A stretch of 64,000 bases of DNA from Lapidilactobacillus wuchangensis (GTDB taxonomy: Bacteria > Bacillota > Bacilli > Lactobacillales > Lactobacillaceae): NCBI RefSeq assembly GCF_003946645.1, contig NZ_RHOU01000010.1:1-64000 (forward strand), written 5' to 3'. Below are positions 1 through 7,627 of this stretch, piece by piece. The translations under genes and the position numbers were made by a program. Position 1 is the stretch's first letter, and the number at the start of each line of letters is the position of its first letter. The notes beneath the pieces are model-generated. The model saw nothing but the letters and a program-made list of their open reading frames with translations. It was not told the DNA's origin and did not search any database.

Positions 1-175
1 GGGATCTTGGCGTCAGCCGCCAAATTGTTCTTAGTGGCTGGGCCACTTAGAACAAGGCTTGTATTTGAGATTGTTGCGTAGCAATAAGCTCAAATCAACG
101 CCGGCCGCGTTCCACACCAAGCAGCCCGGAATGCAGTCAAACTCAATTCCGTTTCAACGCATTCACTGGTTTTAA
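1..175 (+). repeat. E-family structured repeat, one core (E1, cut by window edge)
   Basis: A single forward core. A short stem (CTTGGCGT against ACACCAAG, one mismatch) encloses hairpin 1 (GTTCTTAGTGG against CCACTTAGAAC) and hairpin 2 (TTTGAG against CTCAAA). It ends about 20 bp beyond the stop codon of the leftward cardiolipin synthase gene, so transcripts of that gene would run into it. The left end may continue outside the window. Confidence 0.85.
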
Positions 176-196
176 ATTGGTTCAATCAATCCAGAC

Positions 197-1669
197 CTAA
201 AGAATTGGTGATAACAATCTAGAGAAGTATTGCCGGAATTTCAACCAGTGTGACTGCCGTGCAATCATGTCCGGCGTCAGTAAGTACGACTTCTGTAAGT
301 CATCCAAGAAAATATCCTTTAACTGATGGGCAATATTGGCGTCATACAAATAAGCATTGCATTCGAAATTCAGCGAATAGCTACGGAAATCTTGATTCAT
401 TGAACCAACCATGGCAAATTCTTCATCACAAACAACTGTTTTGGCATGAATGAAGCCGTTTTGGTAAATGTAAATCTTGACGCCAAATGAAGTTAACAAG
501 TTGGCATAATATTGCGTGGCCCGATAAATGAAAGGATGGTCCGGCATGCAAGGAATCATGATGCGAATATCGATTCCCGAACGAGCGGCAACAGTCAGGG
601 CGCTGATCATAGAATCATCAGGAATTAAATAAGGCGTCTGAATCCAAACGGACTTTTTCGCGGTCAACAGGATTTTCATCATGCCGCCCTTGAGAATGTC
701 TTCTTCACTGTCGGGACCATCAGCCACAACTTGAATTGGGGTGTGGCCTTGATGAAGCGCACCAGGATGGGGGAAATATTCCTCCTTGAACCAGATTCGT
801 TGCGAATAATGCTCGATCGAAGCATTCCAATCCATGATAAAACGCTCTTGTAACGCTAAAACGCTAGTCCCTTTGATTTGCAAATGAGTATCGCGCCAAT
901 AACCGAACTTTTTACTGCGGCCTAAATATTGATCACCGACGTTGAAACCACCAGTCCAGCCAATCGTCCCATCAATGACCACAATCTTACGATGTAAATG
1001 GTAATTCAAACGGGTTTTACGAATTAAGTCTCGTGAAGTGATGAAAGGTACTACTTCGCCGCCAGCGTCGCGGAGTGGCTTGAACCAACGCTTGCTAGTA
1101 CCTGGGGAACCCCAAGGATCGTAAATCAAGCGAACCTCAACACCAGCCTTAGCCTTGTCAATTAACAAATTTAAAAAGTCATTGCCAATCTCATCATTGT
1201 AGAAAGAGTAATATTCGACATGCACAAAACGAGTGGCAGCAGCAATATCTTTGAATAAAGCGGCAAACTTTTCCTTACCATCAATGAACAACTTAACTTG
1301 ATTATGATGAGTCAATGGCGAATCCTCGGCGCGGTCAAAGTACTCAATCAAACCGGTGGCCTTTATGGTCGTGTCATTGGGATTGGTGGGCCCTGCTTTG
1401 GCGGCTTTAGCGTCAGCCAAAATCAAAGCTTTTAAATGGGCCAAGCCAATATGATCCTGATGATTTAGGGCGAAAATGTTTTCTCGAGCAATCCCACGGC
1501 CAAGGAAGGCATACGCCAAAAAGCCGACCCCAGGAAGTAAGATTAAAACCAGCAACCAAGCTAAAGTTGCCGCAATACTTCGTGGTCGGTGAAAGACGGT
1601 GATAATGGCACCAGCCGTGTTAATTAAGAAGAGGACGATAATAATCAGTATAATTATTCTAAGATTCAT
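197..1669 (-). CDS. cls: Cardiolipin synthase
   Basis: A 490-residue membrane phospholipase-D-family enzyme that joins two phosphatidylglycerol molecules into cardiolipin and glycerol. Two hydrophobic segments at about residues 3-25 and 35-57 anchor the N-terminus. Two HKD motifs (HxKx4D) are visible, at H226/K228/D233 and H408/K410/D415, as the family requires. The length is normal for bacterial Cls. The gene is transcribed alone, 58 bp downstream of a leftward zinc metallopeptidase gene, and its 3' end meets repeat E1. Nothing looks broken. Identification is secure at family level; which of several possible cls paralogues this is cannot be decided here. Confidence 0.95.
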   Translation of the reverse strand: MNLRIIILIIIVLFLINTAGAIITVFHRPRSIAATLAWLLVLILLPGVGFLAYAFLGRGIARENIFALNHQDHIGLAHLKALILADAKAAKAGPTNPNDTTIKATGLIEYFDRAEDSPLTHHNQVKLFIDGKEKFAALFKDIAAATRFVHVEYYSFYNDEIGNDFLNLLIDKAKAGVEVRLIYDPWGSPGTSKRWFKPLRDAGGEVVPFITSRDLIRKTRLNYHLHRKIVVIDGTIGWTGGFNVGDQYLGRSKKFGYWRDTHLQIKGTSVLALQERFIMDWNASIEHYSQRIWFKEEYFPHPGALHQGHTPIQVVADGPDSEEDILKGGMMKILLTAKKSVWIQTPYLIPDDSMISALTVAARSGIDIRIMIPCMPDHPFIYRATQYYANLLTSFGVKIYIYQNGFIHAKTVVCDEEFAMVGSMNQDFRSYSLNFECNAYLYDANIAHQLKDIFLDDLQKSYLLTPDMIARQSHWLKFRQYFSRLLSPIL

Positions 1670-1727
1670 TTTACCCCAATATTCCCCAATAAATTTAAAA
1701 TATCAGCCAGTTTAAGCTCTGACTAGG

Positions 1728-2423
1728 CTAATTGCGGTCACGATTGCCACCGAAAAGTAGCACTAATCTTAACAGTTGCAACAAACTTGATAAGACTGCG
1801 GCAACATAAGTCATGGCAGCAGCACTTAAAACCTGACGAACCATTGGTACTTCATCAGTGGTCAAAAGGCCATCATGACTCAAAATTTTCAAGGCGCGAC
1901 CAGAGGCATTAAATTCCACTGGCAACGTCACTAATTGAAATACTAAGACTAAGGCAAAACACCAAATGCCGACGTTAATTAGCGTTTGATTCCAACTTAG
2001 CAACATCCCAGCAATAATAAGTGGGAATGATGCCATCGAACCAATATTAACCAGCGGGAAAATACCACTACGAACTTTCAGGGGCACATAACCTTGATGA
2101 TGTTGTAAAGCGTGGCCCACTTCATGAGCTGCTACCCCAATGGCCGCAACGGAAGTCGAGTTATAAGTGGACTCAGATAAACTTAAGGTTTTATTCCCTG
2201 AATTATAATTGTCGGTCAAGTTACCGCGAACTTCCCGAATCGTCACATCGGTAATGCCTTCAGCCGCTAAAATCTGTGCTGCGGCCTGAGCCCCGGACAA
2301 ATGATTCTGACTCTGAACTTGGTCAAACTTGCGGAAAGTACTATTTACCCGGGCAGAAGCAATCCCAGTAATGATAATCCCGACAATCACTAAAATAAAG
2401 GTCGGATCAAAATAGTAGAACAT
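1728..2423 (-). CDS. YugP-type neutral zinc metallopeptidase (membrane)
   Basis: A 231-residue membrane protein of the YugP/Peptidase_Mp2 family. A hydrophobic segment at about residues 8-24 is followed by a soluble stretch carrying the zinc-binding HEVGH motif (H100 to H104). Several hydrophobic segments follow in the C-terminal half, at about 120-170 and 195-225. The family is predicted to be a zinc protease; its substrate is not established. It lies upstream of cls with a 58-bp gap and could be cotranscribed with it. The start ATG is preceded by a GAGGTG ribosome site. The family call is firm; the physiological role is unknown. Confidence 0.88.
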   Translation of the reverse strand: MFYYFDPTFILVIVGIIITGIASARVNSTFRKFDQVQSQNHLSGAQAAAQILAAEGITDVTIREVRGNLTDNYNSGNKTLSLSESTYNSTSVAAIGVAAHEVGHALQHHQGYVPLKVRSGIFPLVNIGSMASFPLIIAGMLLSWNQTLINVGIWCFALVLVFQLVTLPVEFNASGRALKILSHDGLLTTDEVPMVRQVLSAAAMTYVAAVLSSLLQLLRLVLLFGGNRDRN

Positions 2424-2529
2424 GATTATTCACCTCGAAGTAAAGACTTGAAAAACATTGATGATGTTATTCTAACATAGAGTGTGGGAAGTAGCGGGAG
2501 TTGGCGTAGGCTAATTTGAAATATTATAT

Positions 2530-3110
2530 AAGTAGGTGCTTACGCAAGTTCGAAAAGCGTTTGGAATGGTGCTGAGACAAAATGGTATCTGACTCCATTG
2601 CGGGCTTGCTGGTTGTGGAACGCTGCCGACGCTGATTGAAGCCTTTTTTCAAAAGTCTTCAATACAGGTCTTATTGTAAGTGCTAAAGCACCAACAATAA
2701 TTTGGCGGCTGACAACCACGCCCTCCATTCCGTCTGGAATTGGAAGTGGTTCACTTCACTTTGGCTAGATGCTAAGGCACTGTAGCGGGTTAAATCTACT
2801 TGATTTAAATTGAGTCGACAGTTTAAAGTGATCTTAACAATCTTGACTAACAGCATCTCATTTGTTTTGAAAGATCGTCAGTTAGACTTAATAAGTTGTT
2901 ACCATCGATTATTCAAATCAGTGGTGATCAATTCAATTACTTAATCCAGGCAGGGGCCCAGCGATTGGCGTCAGTTGTGAAATTATTCTTAGCAATTTAT
3001 TGCTTAGAATAAGCCTCGTATTTGAGATTGTTGCGCTAGCAATAAGCTCAAATCGACGGCCACAGCGTTCCACGCCCACAAAATCGCTGGGCCCCTGCCG
3101 TTCTCAACTA
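2530..3110 (-). repeat. E-family composite repeat, two inverted cores (E2)
   Basis: Reverse-orientation composite. One core lies at about 2590-2735, the other at 2947-3107, with a spacer between. The second core is bounded by an 18-bp perfect inverted repeat (GGCAGGGGCCCAGCGATT and its complement) and encloses hairpins such as ATTCTTAGCAA/TTGCTTAGAAT. It is nearly the same sequence as E8 near 43.1-43.6 kb, in the opposite orientation. The ORF that can be read through it is not a credible gene. Confidence 0.88.
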
Positions 3111-3154
3111 GGGAGCGCACCCCAATAATTCAGCGCAAGAGATCAATCAGGTAT

Positions 3155-3652
3155 TTAATCACGTGCCGGCAATTGCACGGCTCGTTCAATTTCCCAGGTA
3201 TTTGTGTCAGCTTGGTAGCTATAACCCAATCGTGTCAACAAGTCCTTCGCGGGGAACGGCGCGGCCAAAATGATTTTTGGTATTGCTAATTCAGCTAAAA
3301 CAAAAGCAGTCAGATAGAGCAGTGTTTCCTGATTGATTTGGGGAATGTGACGGTCACTTGGTAACGGCTGCAAAGTCAATTGCACTTGTTCAGAAGTGAA
3401 GTGAGTCAAACTGGCCACACCAACCAACGTATTTTCGGAGCGGCGGGTGATGCCCCAGACCAGTTGTTGGTTGCGCATGATCGTTAACATGGTCTGATTG
3501 AGGAATTGGGCGCTTTGGCTGAAGTTTTGCCAAGCATAACTAGACGAGATTTTTGGTAATAACTGATGTACTTCTTTCAGAGAAGTGGTGGTCAACCAGT
3601 CTAAAGTGTAGTGTTCTGTGAGTAGCGGATGATATTTCTCGAACTGTTCCAT
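3155..3652 (-). CDS. GNAT-like acetyltransferase family protein
   Basis: A 165-residue protein with the general outline of a RimJ/RimL-type GCN5-related N-acetyltransferase: an N-terminal helix-rich part, a beta strand region around VWGITRR and LVGVASL (about residues 65-80), and a C-terminal LLTRLGYSY segment (about 138-146) like the GNAT motif B end. The acetyl-CoA loop is not textbook, so the enzyme may be divergent. The acceptor is unknown. It is transcribed divergently from the glycosyltransferase at 3757 and has a repeat behind it. The start has a GGAGG-type ribosome site. Confidence 0.55.
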   Translation of the reverse strand: MEQFEKYHPLLTEHYTLDWLTTTSLKEVHQLLPKISSSYAWQNFSQSAQFLNQTMLTIMRNQQLVWGITRRSENTLVGVASLTHFTSEQVQLTLQPLPSDRHIPQINQETLLYLTAFVLAELAIPKIILAAPFPAKDLLTRLGYSYQADTNTWEIERAVQLPARD

Positions 3653-3756
3653 GCGTGCCTCCTAAAGTGAATTTATTGGCAAGTAAGTATATAATTAAGG
3701 CTACAGGTATGTCATAATATTTAGAGACGTTTTATAGAAGAAGGAGCTTGATCTAC

Positions 3757-4728
3757 GTGCCTAAATTATCGATTATTGTCCCTTGTTACAATGAACAAGA
3801 ATCTTTACCTTATTATTTTACCGCGATGGAAAAGTTAAAACCACAATTGCCGCTGGACTTTGAATACATATTTATTAATGATGGCTCGCGGGATAAAACT
3901 TTGGCTTACTTACGGAAACTAGCCACTGAAAATCCTGATTCCGTTCATTATATTTCGTTTTCCCGTAATTTCGGTAAAGAGGCTGGCCTCTATGCGGGAT
4001 TGCAAAAAGCGACTGGTGATTATGTGACGGTGATGGATGCTGACTTGCAGGATCCACCTGAGTTGTTGATTCAAATGTACCAGGAAATTCAAGATCCAGA
4101 AATCGATTGTGTGGGGACGCGCCGTGTGACTCGTGAAGGTGAGCCGAAATTGCGGAGTTTCTTCGCGCGGATGTTTTATCGCTTGATCAATAAAATCGGT
4201 CAAACTGAGATCGTTGACGGTGCCCGTGATTTCCGGCTAATGACCCGGCAAATGGTTGATGCTATTTTGGAATTAACTGAATATAATCGCTTCTCCAAGG
4301 GCTTGTTCTCTTGGGTGGGCTTCAAAACAAAATATATCCCTTATGAAAACGTGGAGCGAGTTGCTGGCACGACTAGTTGGAGTTTCTGGAAATTGTTCTC
4401 TTATTCGATCGACGGCATCGTCAACTTCTCTGATGCGCCATTGAATATCGCTTCAGTTATTGGCGCGCTATCTTGTGTCATTTCTGTAGTTCTCTTGATC
4501 GTGATTGTCATTCGGACCTTGCTCTTTGGCGACCCCACTTCCGGCTGGCCATCAATGATGTCGATTGTGCTGTTATTAAGCGGCGTGCAATTGTTGAGCC
4601 TAGGGATCATCGGCAAGTATATCGGTAAAATTTTCTTGGAAACTAAAAAACGCCCTCAATATATTGTAAAAGAGGACGAAAAGTTATATCGCAAATTTAA
4701 ATCAACGAACCAAACAGAAAATGATTAA
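3757..4728 (+). CDS. Family 2 glycosyltransferase, GtrB/DPM1 type (membrane)
   Basis: A 323-residue enzyme expected to move a sugar from a nucleotide donor to polyprenyl phosphate at the cytoplasmic face. The GT-A domain (about 1-225) shows the VPCYNEQES start, the DGSRDKT loop and the DADLQDPPE metal-binding motif. Two transmembrane helices follow at about 228-255 and 268-292, as in GtrB, YkcC and related proteins. A TTG at 3748 would also be in frame, but the AAGGAG at 3741-3746 is only one base from it and ten bases from the GTG at 3757, so the GTG is chosen. The last 32 bp overlap the convergent hydrolase gene. The product may serve cell-wall or teichoic-acid glycosylation; the sugar is unknown. 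Confidence 0.87.
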   Translation: MPKLSIIVPCYNEQESLPYYFTAMEKLKPQLPLDFEYIFINDGSRDKTLAYLRKLATENPDSVHYISFSRNFGKEAGLYAGLQKATGDYVTVMDADLQDPPELLIQMYQEIQDPEIDCVGTRRVTREGEPKLRSFFARMFYRLINKIGQTEIVDGARDFRLMTRQMVDAILELTEYNRFSKGLFSWVGFKTKYIPYENVERVAGTTSWSFWKLFSYSIDGIVNFSDAPLNIASVIGALSCVISVVLLIVIVIRTLLFGDPTSGWPSMMSIVLLLSGVQLLSLGIIGKYIGKIFLETKKRPQYIVKEDEKLYRKFKSTNQTEND

Positions 4729-5617
4729 TCATCGCTAAGACATTATCGTTATCATGCATCTTCGAATGTTCCGCATTTTGCCCCCAAATCTCAACTTCTT
4801 TAAAAGTTTTGACAATTGGTTCTAGCAAATAACGAACGGATTTTGCTGAAATCACGCTAATGTATTTGTCGGTATTACTTGCATCACCAACATTCCCGTA
4901 AATGTTCAGGACACTGACATTGCTCGGGAATTTTTTGCGTTTAAGCAACATTTGTAAGTAACGCGGATTCATGATAATTGGTCGCCCGCGACGGTTAAAG
5001 CGATTAACATTCGGCCAATCACCGAACGCCACCACGCCATCGAAAGGTCCAGCCACCAACACTAATTTGTTCAGTTTGGGAAAGTCACTAATGCCATAAT
5101 TGCGCATTTCCGCCATGACCCAAGCAGTGGCTCCCAGCGAATGGCCGACGGCGTTATATTCAGTGAAGCCAAAAAGCGCCTTTAGTTTGGGCAAGGCAAT
5201 ATCTAGCCAGTTGACGATTTGGGCAGTGGGCATCCACTTGTCACTAAAGACCAGCTGGATCAACGGATTGGGGCCGCTCGACCAAGTGCCTTCAAAAGAT
5301 AGGCGGCCTTTCCAATCAACAATTACCTTCAAATAAGTATCAGCGTTAGTCGCTTCTTGCGCACTTAAAACCATTTTGTTGGTGGTATAATCACCGCCGC
5401 GGAAACCGTGGACATAAATGGTCGGCACTTGTTTCGTGGCTGGCGTCGTCGGCTGAATTTCTTGGGACGCCAAAAATTCCTGGTCCTGAATTCGTTGTTT
5501 GGCATTGCGCCGTGCATACAGCAGAATGCTGCCGCCAACGAGACCACTGGCCAGTCCGGTAACGAAATTAAGGTGTTCTGATTTTTGTCGAGCTGTTCGT
5601 TTCAAGAATAAAACCAT
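4697..5617 (-). CDS. Alpha/beta hydrolase, DUF915 family
   Basis: A 306-residue hydrolase with an N-terminal membrane segment at about residues 18-34, so the catalytic domain is probably outside or anchored. The strand-turn YVHGFRGG (about 68-75) provides the oxyanion region. GHSLGA carries the nucleophile S160. A late histidine in the AEHSKMHD segment would complete the triad. This matches the DUF915 family found widely in lactobacilli, whose substrates are not known. The gene ends inside the convergent glycosyltransferase gene by 32 bp. It starts only about 90 bp from the divergent RNase H gene, so the two share a promoter region. Confidence 0.85.
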   Translation of the reverse strand: MVLFLKRTARQKSEHLNFVTGLASGLVGGSILLYARRNAKQRIQDQEFLASQEIQPTTPATKQVPTIYVHGFRGGDYTTNKMVLSAQEATNADTYLKVIVDWKGRLSFEGTWSSGPNPLIQLVFSDKWMPTAQIVNWLDIALPKLKALFGFTEYNAVGHSLGATAWVMAEMRNYGISDFPKLNKLVLVAGPFDGVVAFGDWPNVNRFNRRGRPIIMNPRYLQMLLKRKKFPSNVSVLNIYGNVGDASNTDKYISVISAKSVRYLLEPIVKTFKEVEIWGQNAEHSKMHDNDNVLAMINHFLFGSLI

Positions 5618-5705
5618 CCATCCTAATTAATTGATAATTGCTAAAAGCTACTATTTTTATTATATTAAGGGAAACCACAACTTACAACTTATTGGAGTCT
5701 TTTTT

Positions 5706-6455
5706 ATGTCGAAAAATAATTTTTATGCAGTCGCTCGCGGTCGGCAACCGGGAATTTATCGCGATTGGCCCACCGCCGAAAAACAAATTGCTGGCTTTCC
5801 CATGGCCCGTTATCACGGTTTTGTCACCGAAGCCGAAGCTGAAAAATGGTTAGCAGAAATGACCGCCCAATTTCAAGGGGCCGATTCTGTGGCGCCTCGT
5901 CAAAAAAGCCGACTAGACAATCAGTCGGACAAGCCAGCAAAATCAGCAAAACCCAAAATTGCCATCGATGCGCGGGCCATTCAAGTTTATACTGATGGTG
6001 GCTCCCGCAACACCGGCAATGTGCGCGGGGGTCATGTGAGGAACAACGACCTGGCGGCCTGGGCCTACTTGATTATTTTACCAGCTGGTCAGCAAATTAA
6101 CGGTACTGCCGGTGAAAAGGGCGCAACTAACAATAAAATGGAATTGACCGCCTTTGCCTCGGCACTGGCCAAACTGATCGAGCTTAATTTACAAACCGCA
6201 AAAATCCAACTGACTAGCGATTCCCGCTATCTTTTAGACGCCATTCAGAAAAATTGGCTGGCTGGCTGGCAACGGCGACACTGGCGCAAGGCCACTGGCG
6301 AACCAATTGCCAATCCGGAACTGTGGCAACAAATCAGCCAGTTATTGCCACAATTTAGCCAGTTGCAACTGATTTGGGCCAAAGGTCACGCCGTTAATCA
6401 GGGCAATATCTACGTCGACGAACTGTTGAATAAAACGATGGACCAAATGAACTGA
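5706..6455 (+). CDS. rnhA: Ribonuclease HI with N-terminal viroplasmin-like domain
   Basis: A 249-residue enzyme that cleaves the RNA strand of RNA-DNA hybrids. The N-terminal 50 residues (YAVARGRQPGIYRDW onward) form the caulimovirus VI/viroplasmin domain that binds hybrids in many eukaryotic and some bacterial RNases H1. A linker of about 40 residues leads to the catalytic domain, with D97 (YTDGG), E146 (NKMELTA), D172 (TSDSRY), H228 and D238 (YVDELL), the complete DEDD set plus histidine. An in-frame upstream start at 5631 is possible, but the GGAG at 5694-5697 fits the ATG at 5706. The gene stands alone, followed by a type I toxin-antitoxin cassette. Confidence 0.9.
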   Translation: MSKNNFYAVARGRQPGIYRDWPTAEKQIAGFPMARYHGFVTEAEAEKWLAEMTAQFQGADSVAPRQKSRLDNQSDKPAKSAKPKIAIDARAIQVYTDGGSRNTGNVRGGHVRNNDLAAWAYLIILPAGQQINGTAGEKGATNNKMELTAFASALAKLIELNLQTAKIQLTSDSRYLLDAIQKNWLAGWQRRHWRKATGEPIANPELWQQISQLLPQFSQLQLIWAKGHAVNQGNIYVDELLNKTMDQMN

Positions 6456-6523
6456 GTACAGCATAATGAATATTCTTTAAAGAAGTTCACTATTCAGAAC
6501 GGCAGTAAAAATTACTAATTAGT

Positions 6524-6551
6524 TTGATTTTAAGCAAATAGATGATATACT
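6524..6551 (+). promoter_or_regulatory. Promoter of the RNAII-like antitoxin
   Basis: TTGATT at 6524-6529 and TATACT at 6546-6551 are separated by 16 bp, a good sigma-A promoter. The predicted start near 6558 gives a transcript of about 67 nt up to the terminator, close to the 65 nt of RNAII in the pAD1 par system. Confidence 0.65.
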
Positions 6552-6557
6552 GTATTT

Positions 6558-6624
6558 GAAAATGATTTGATCATCTTGAGTCACCAAAACCCACAACTAC
6601 CTGTTATAGTTGTGGGCTTTTTTT
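6558..6624 (+). ncRNA. RNAII-like antisense antitoxin RNA of an Fst cassette
   Basis: A predicted ~67-nt untranslated RNA that blocks translation of the convergent Fst toxin. The segment at 6559-6574 (AAAATGATTTGATCAT) is an exact direct repeat of 6740-6755, which spans the toxin start codon. The RNA is therefore complementary to the toxin mRNA at its initiation region, and the match extends with few mismatches through GAGTCACC/GAGCCACC. The terminator at its 3' end also serves the toxin transcript. This is the geometry of par/Fst loci, with direct repeats plus a shared bidirectional terminator. Confidence 0.75.
6589..6624. terminator. Bidirectional terminator shared by RNAII and the toxin mRNA
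   Basis: The hairpin CCCACAACTA/TAGTTGTGGG at 6590-6616 is followed by a T run on the plus strand and an A run that becomes U on the minus strand. Confidence 0.8.
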
Positions 6625-6674
6625 ACATTTATTTAAAGAATAAACGGGTGGGTTGAGGGTTGCCTTGGAATTAA

Positions 6675-6755
6675 TTACTTGTGGTTACTCAACCAGTAGT
6701 TAAAGAGGGCTAATAAAACTCCCACAAGTAATTGGATCAAAAATGATTTGATCAT
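6675..6755 (-). CDS. Fst-family type I toxin peptide
   Basis: A 26-residue hydrophobic peptide. It has a short polar start, one transmembrane span (about residues 4-20) containing the VGVLLALFNYWLS core typical of Fst/Ldr-type toxins, and a polar tail ending NHK. Such peptides insert in the cytoplasmic membrane and stop growth when the antisense RNA is lost. The gene faces the RNAII-like RNA and shares its terminator. A GGAGG ribosome site precedes the ATG and is held in a 5' stem. No plasmid partition genes are nearby, so this is a chromosomal copy whose role cannot be read from sequence. Confidence 0.8.
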   Translation of the reverse strand: MIKSFLIQLLVGVLLALFNYWLSNHK

Positions 6756-6760
6756 GGCGA

Positions 6761-6805
6761 GCCACCTCCAATCTGTTGTGATATTTTGCCACAGATTGAC
6801 AAGGC
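6761..6805 (-). promoter_or_regulatory. 5' stem-loop covering the Fst ribosome site
   Basis: In the minus-strand transcript CAATCTGT pairs with ACAGATTG, and GCC with GGC, placing the GGAGG ribosome site in or against the stem. A 5' stem that slows toxin translation is a known property of Fst mRNA. Confidence 0.6.
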
Positions 6806-6983
6806 AACACTTCCATTATGCCATAAATTATCGTTATTTTGTGAACAATATTTCTATCGCTTTTGATGATAATCTAGATGCTTTTCGTATTTAAAAATGA
6901 ATATTATTGTGAACGATTCTTTCCGATAATACCTGCTAATTTGATATAACTTCAGTACTATAAAACAAAGTTAGTGCCAAGAC

Positions 6984-7540
6984 TTCCTCCAATTGAAGAA
7001 GGTGGTTGCTGGGCGATTATTCTGGCGTGGAACGCTGTGGCCGTCGATTTGAACCAATTAAAGATCAAATTATTTCAAATTCGAGGCTTATTCTAAGCGG
7101 TAAACCGCCAAGAATAATTTCACAGCTGACGCCAATCGCCCAGCAACCACCTGATTAAACTAACAAAAATGATCACCACTACTTGGCCAGACCAGATTGA
7201 CATGGATCCAAACAATGTGTGACAACCTCTATTGAGAATAGGGGCGTCACATCTTTTTTTGATACTGTTCAACTATTATTACTAATTGAATTGAGTTAAT
7301 GAATCCTACTATCATTGCCTTAACCACTGGCGAAGATGAAGTGAACTAAATCAACTCCAGACGGAATGGAGGGATCTTGTCGTCAGCCGCCAAATTATTC
7401 TTAGCGATTTATCGCTTAGAATAAGGCTTGTATTTGAGATTGTTGCGTCAGCAATAAGCTCAAATCAATGCCGGCAGCGTTCCACGACAAGCAGCCTGCA
7501 ATGGAGTCAAACGCCATTCAGTTTCATCGTCTTTACTAGC
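6984..7540 (+). repeat. E-family composite repeat, two inverted cores (E3)
   Basis: The left half (6984-7160) is bounded by a 19-bp perfect inverted repeat (AGGTGGTTGCTGGGCGATT and complement), continued inward by GGCGT/ACGCC and CTGTG/CACAG, and carries two hairpins. The spacer holds a terminator-like hairpin at 7219-7260. The right half (about 7370-7540) is a forward core with stem CTTGTCGT/ACGACAAG. The same left-spacer-right order recurs at E5. Confidence 0.88.
7219..7260 (+). terminator. Terminator-like hairpin in the E3 spacer
   Basis: GTGAC..CCTCTATT pairs with AATAGGGG.GTCAC and is followed by seven T residues. A related hairpin sits at the same place in E5 (about 30566-30603) with changed but still paired bases. 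Confidence 0.6.
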
Positions 7541-7573
7541 AACTTTCCGATACTTTTTATCACTATCACCAGT

Positions 7574-7612
7574 AAAAAAGCTCAATGACAACTAAAAGTC
7601 ATCATCGAGCCT
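7574..7612 (-). terminator. Terminator of the ABC exporter operon
   Basis: On the minus strand GCTCGATGATGAC pairs with GTCATTGAGC across a short loop and is followed by a run of six U residues, 16 bp after the stop codon of the exporter gene. Confidence 0.75.
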
Positions 7613-7627
7613 TTTATACGGAGCTAA

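Noticed and set aside
250-453. ORF on the plus strand inside the cardiolipin synthase gene
   Set aside because: It is antisense to a gene with both HKD motifs intact and has no ribosome site.
2540-2728. ORF on the minus strand through repeat E2, with similar ORFs through E5, E7, E8 and E9
   Set aside because: The shared peptide comes only from the conserved repeat DNA. There is no ribosome site, copies differ by insertions and deletions in hairpin loops, and the paired base changes follow the fold rather than codons.
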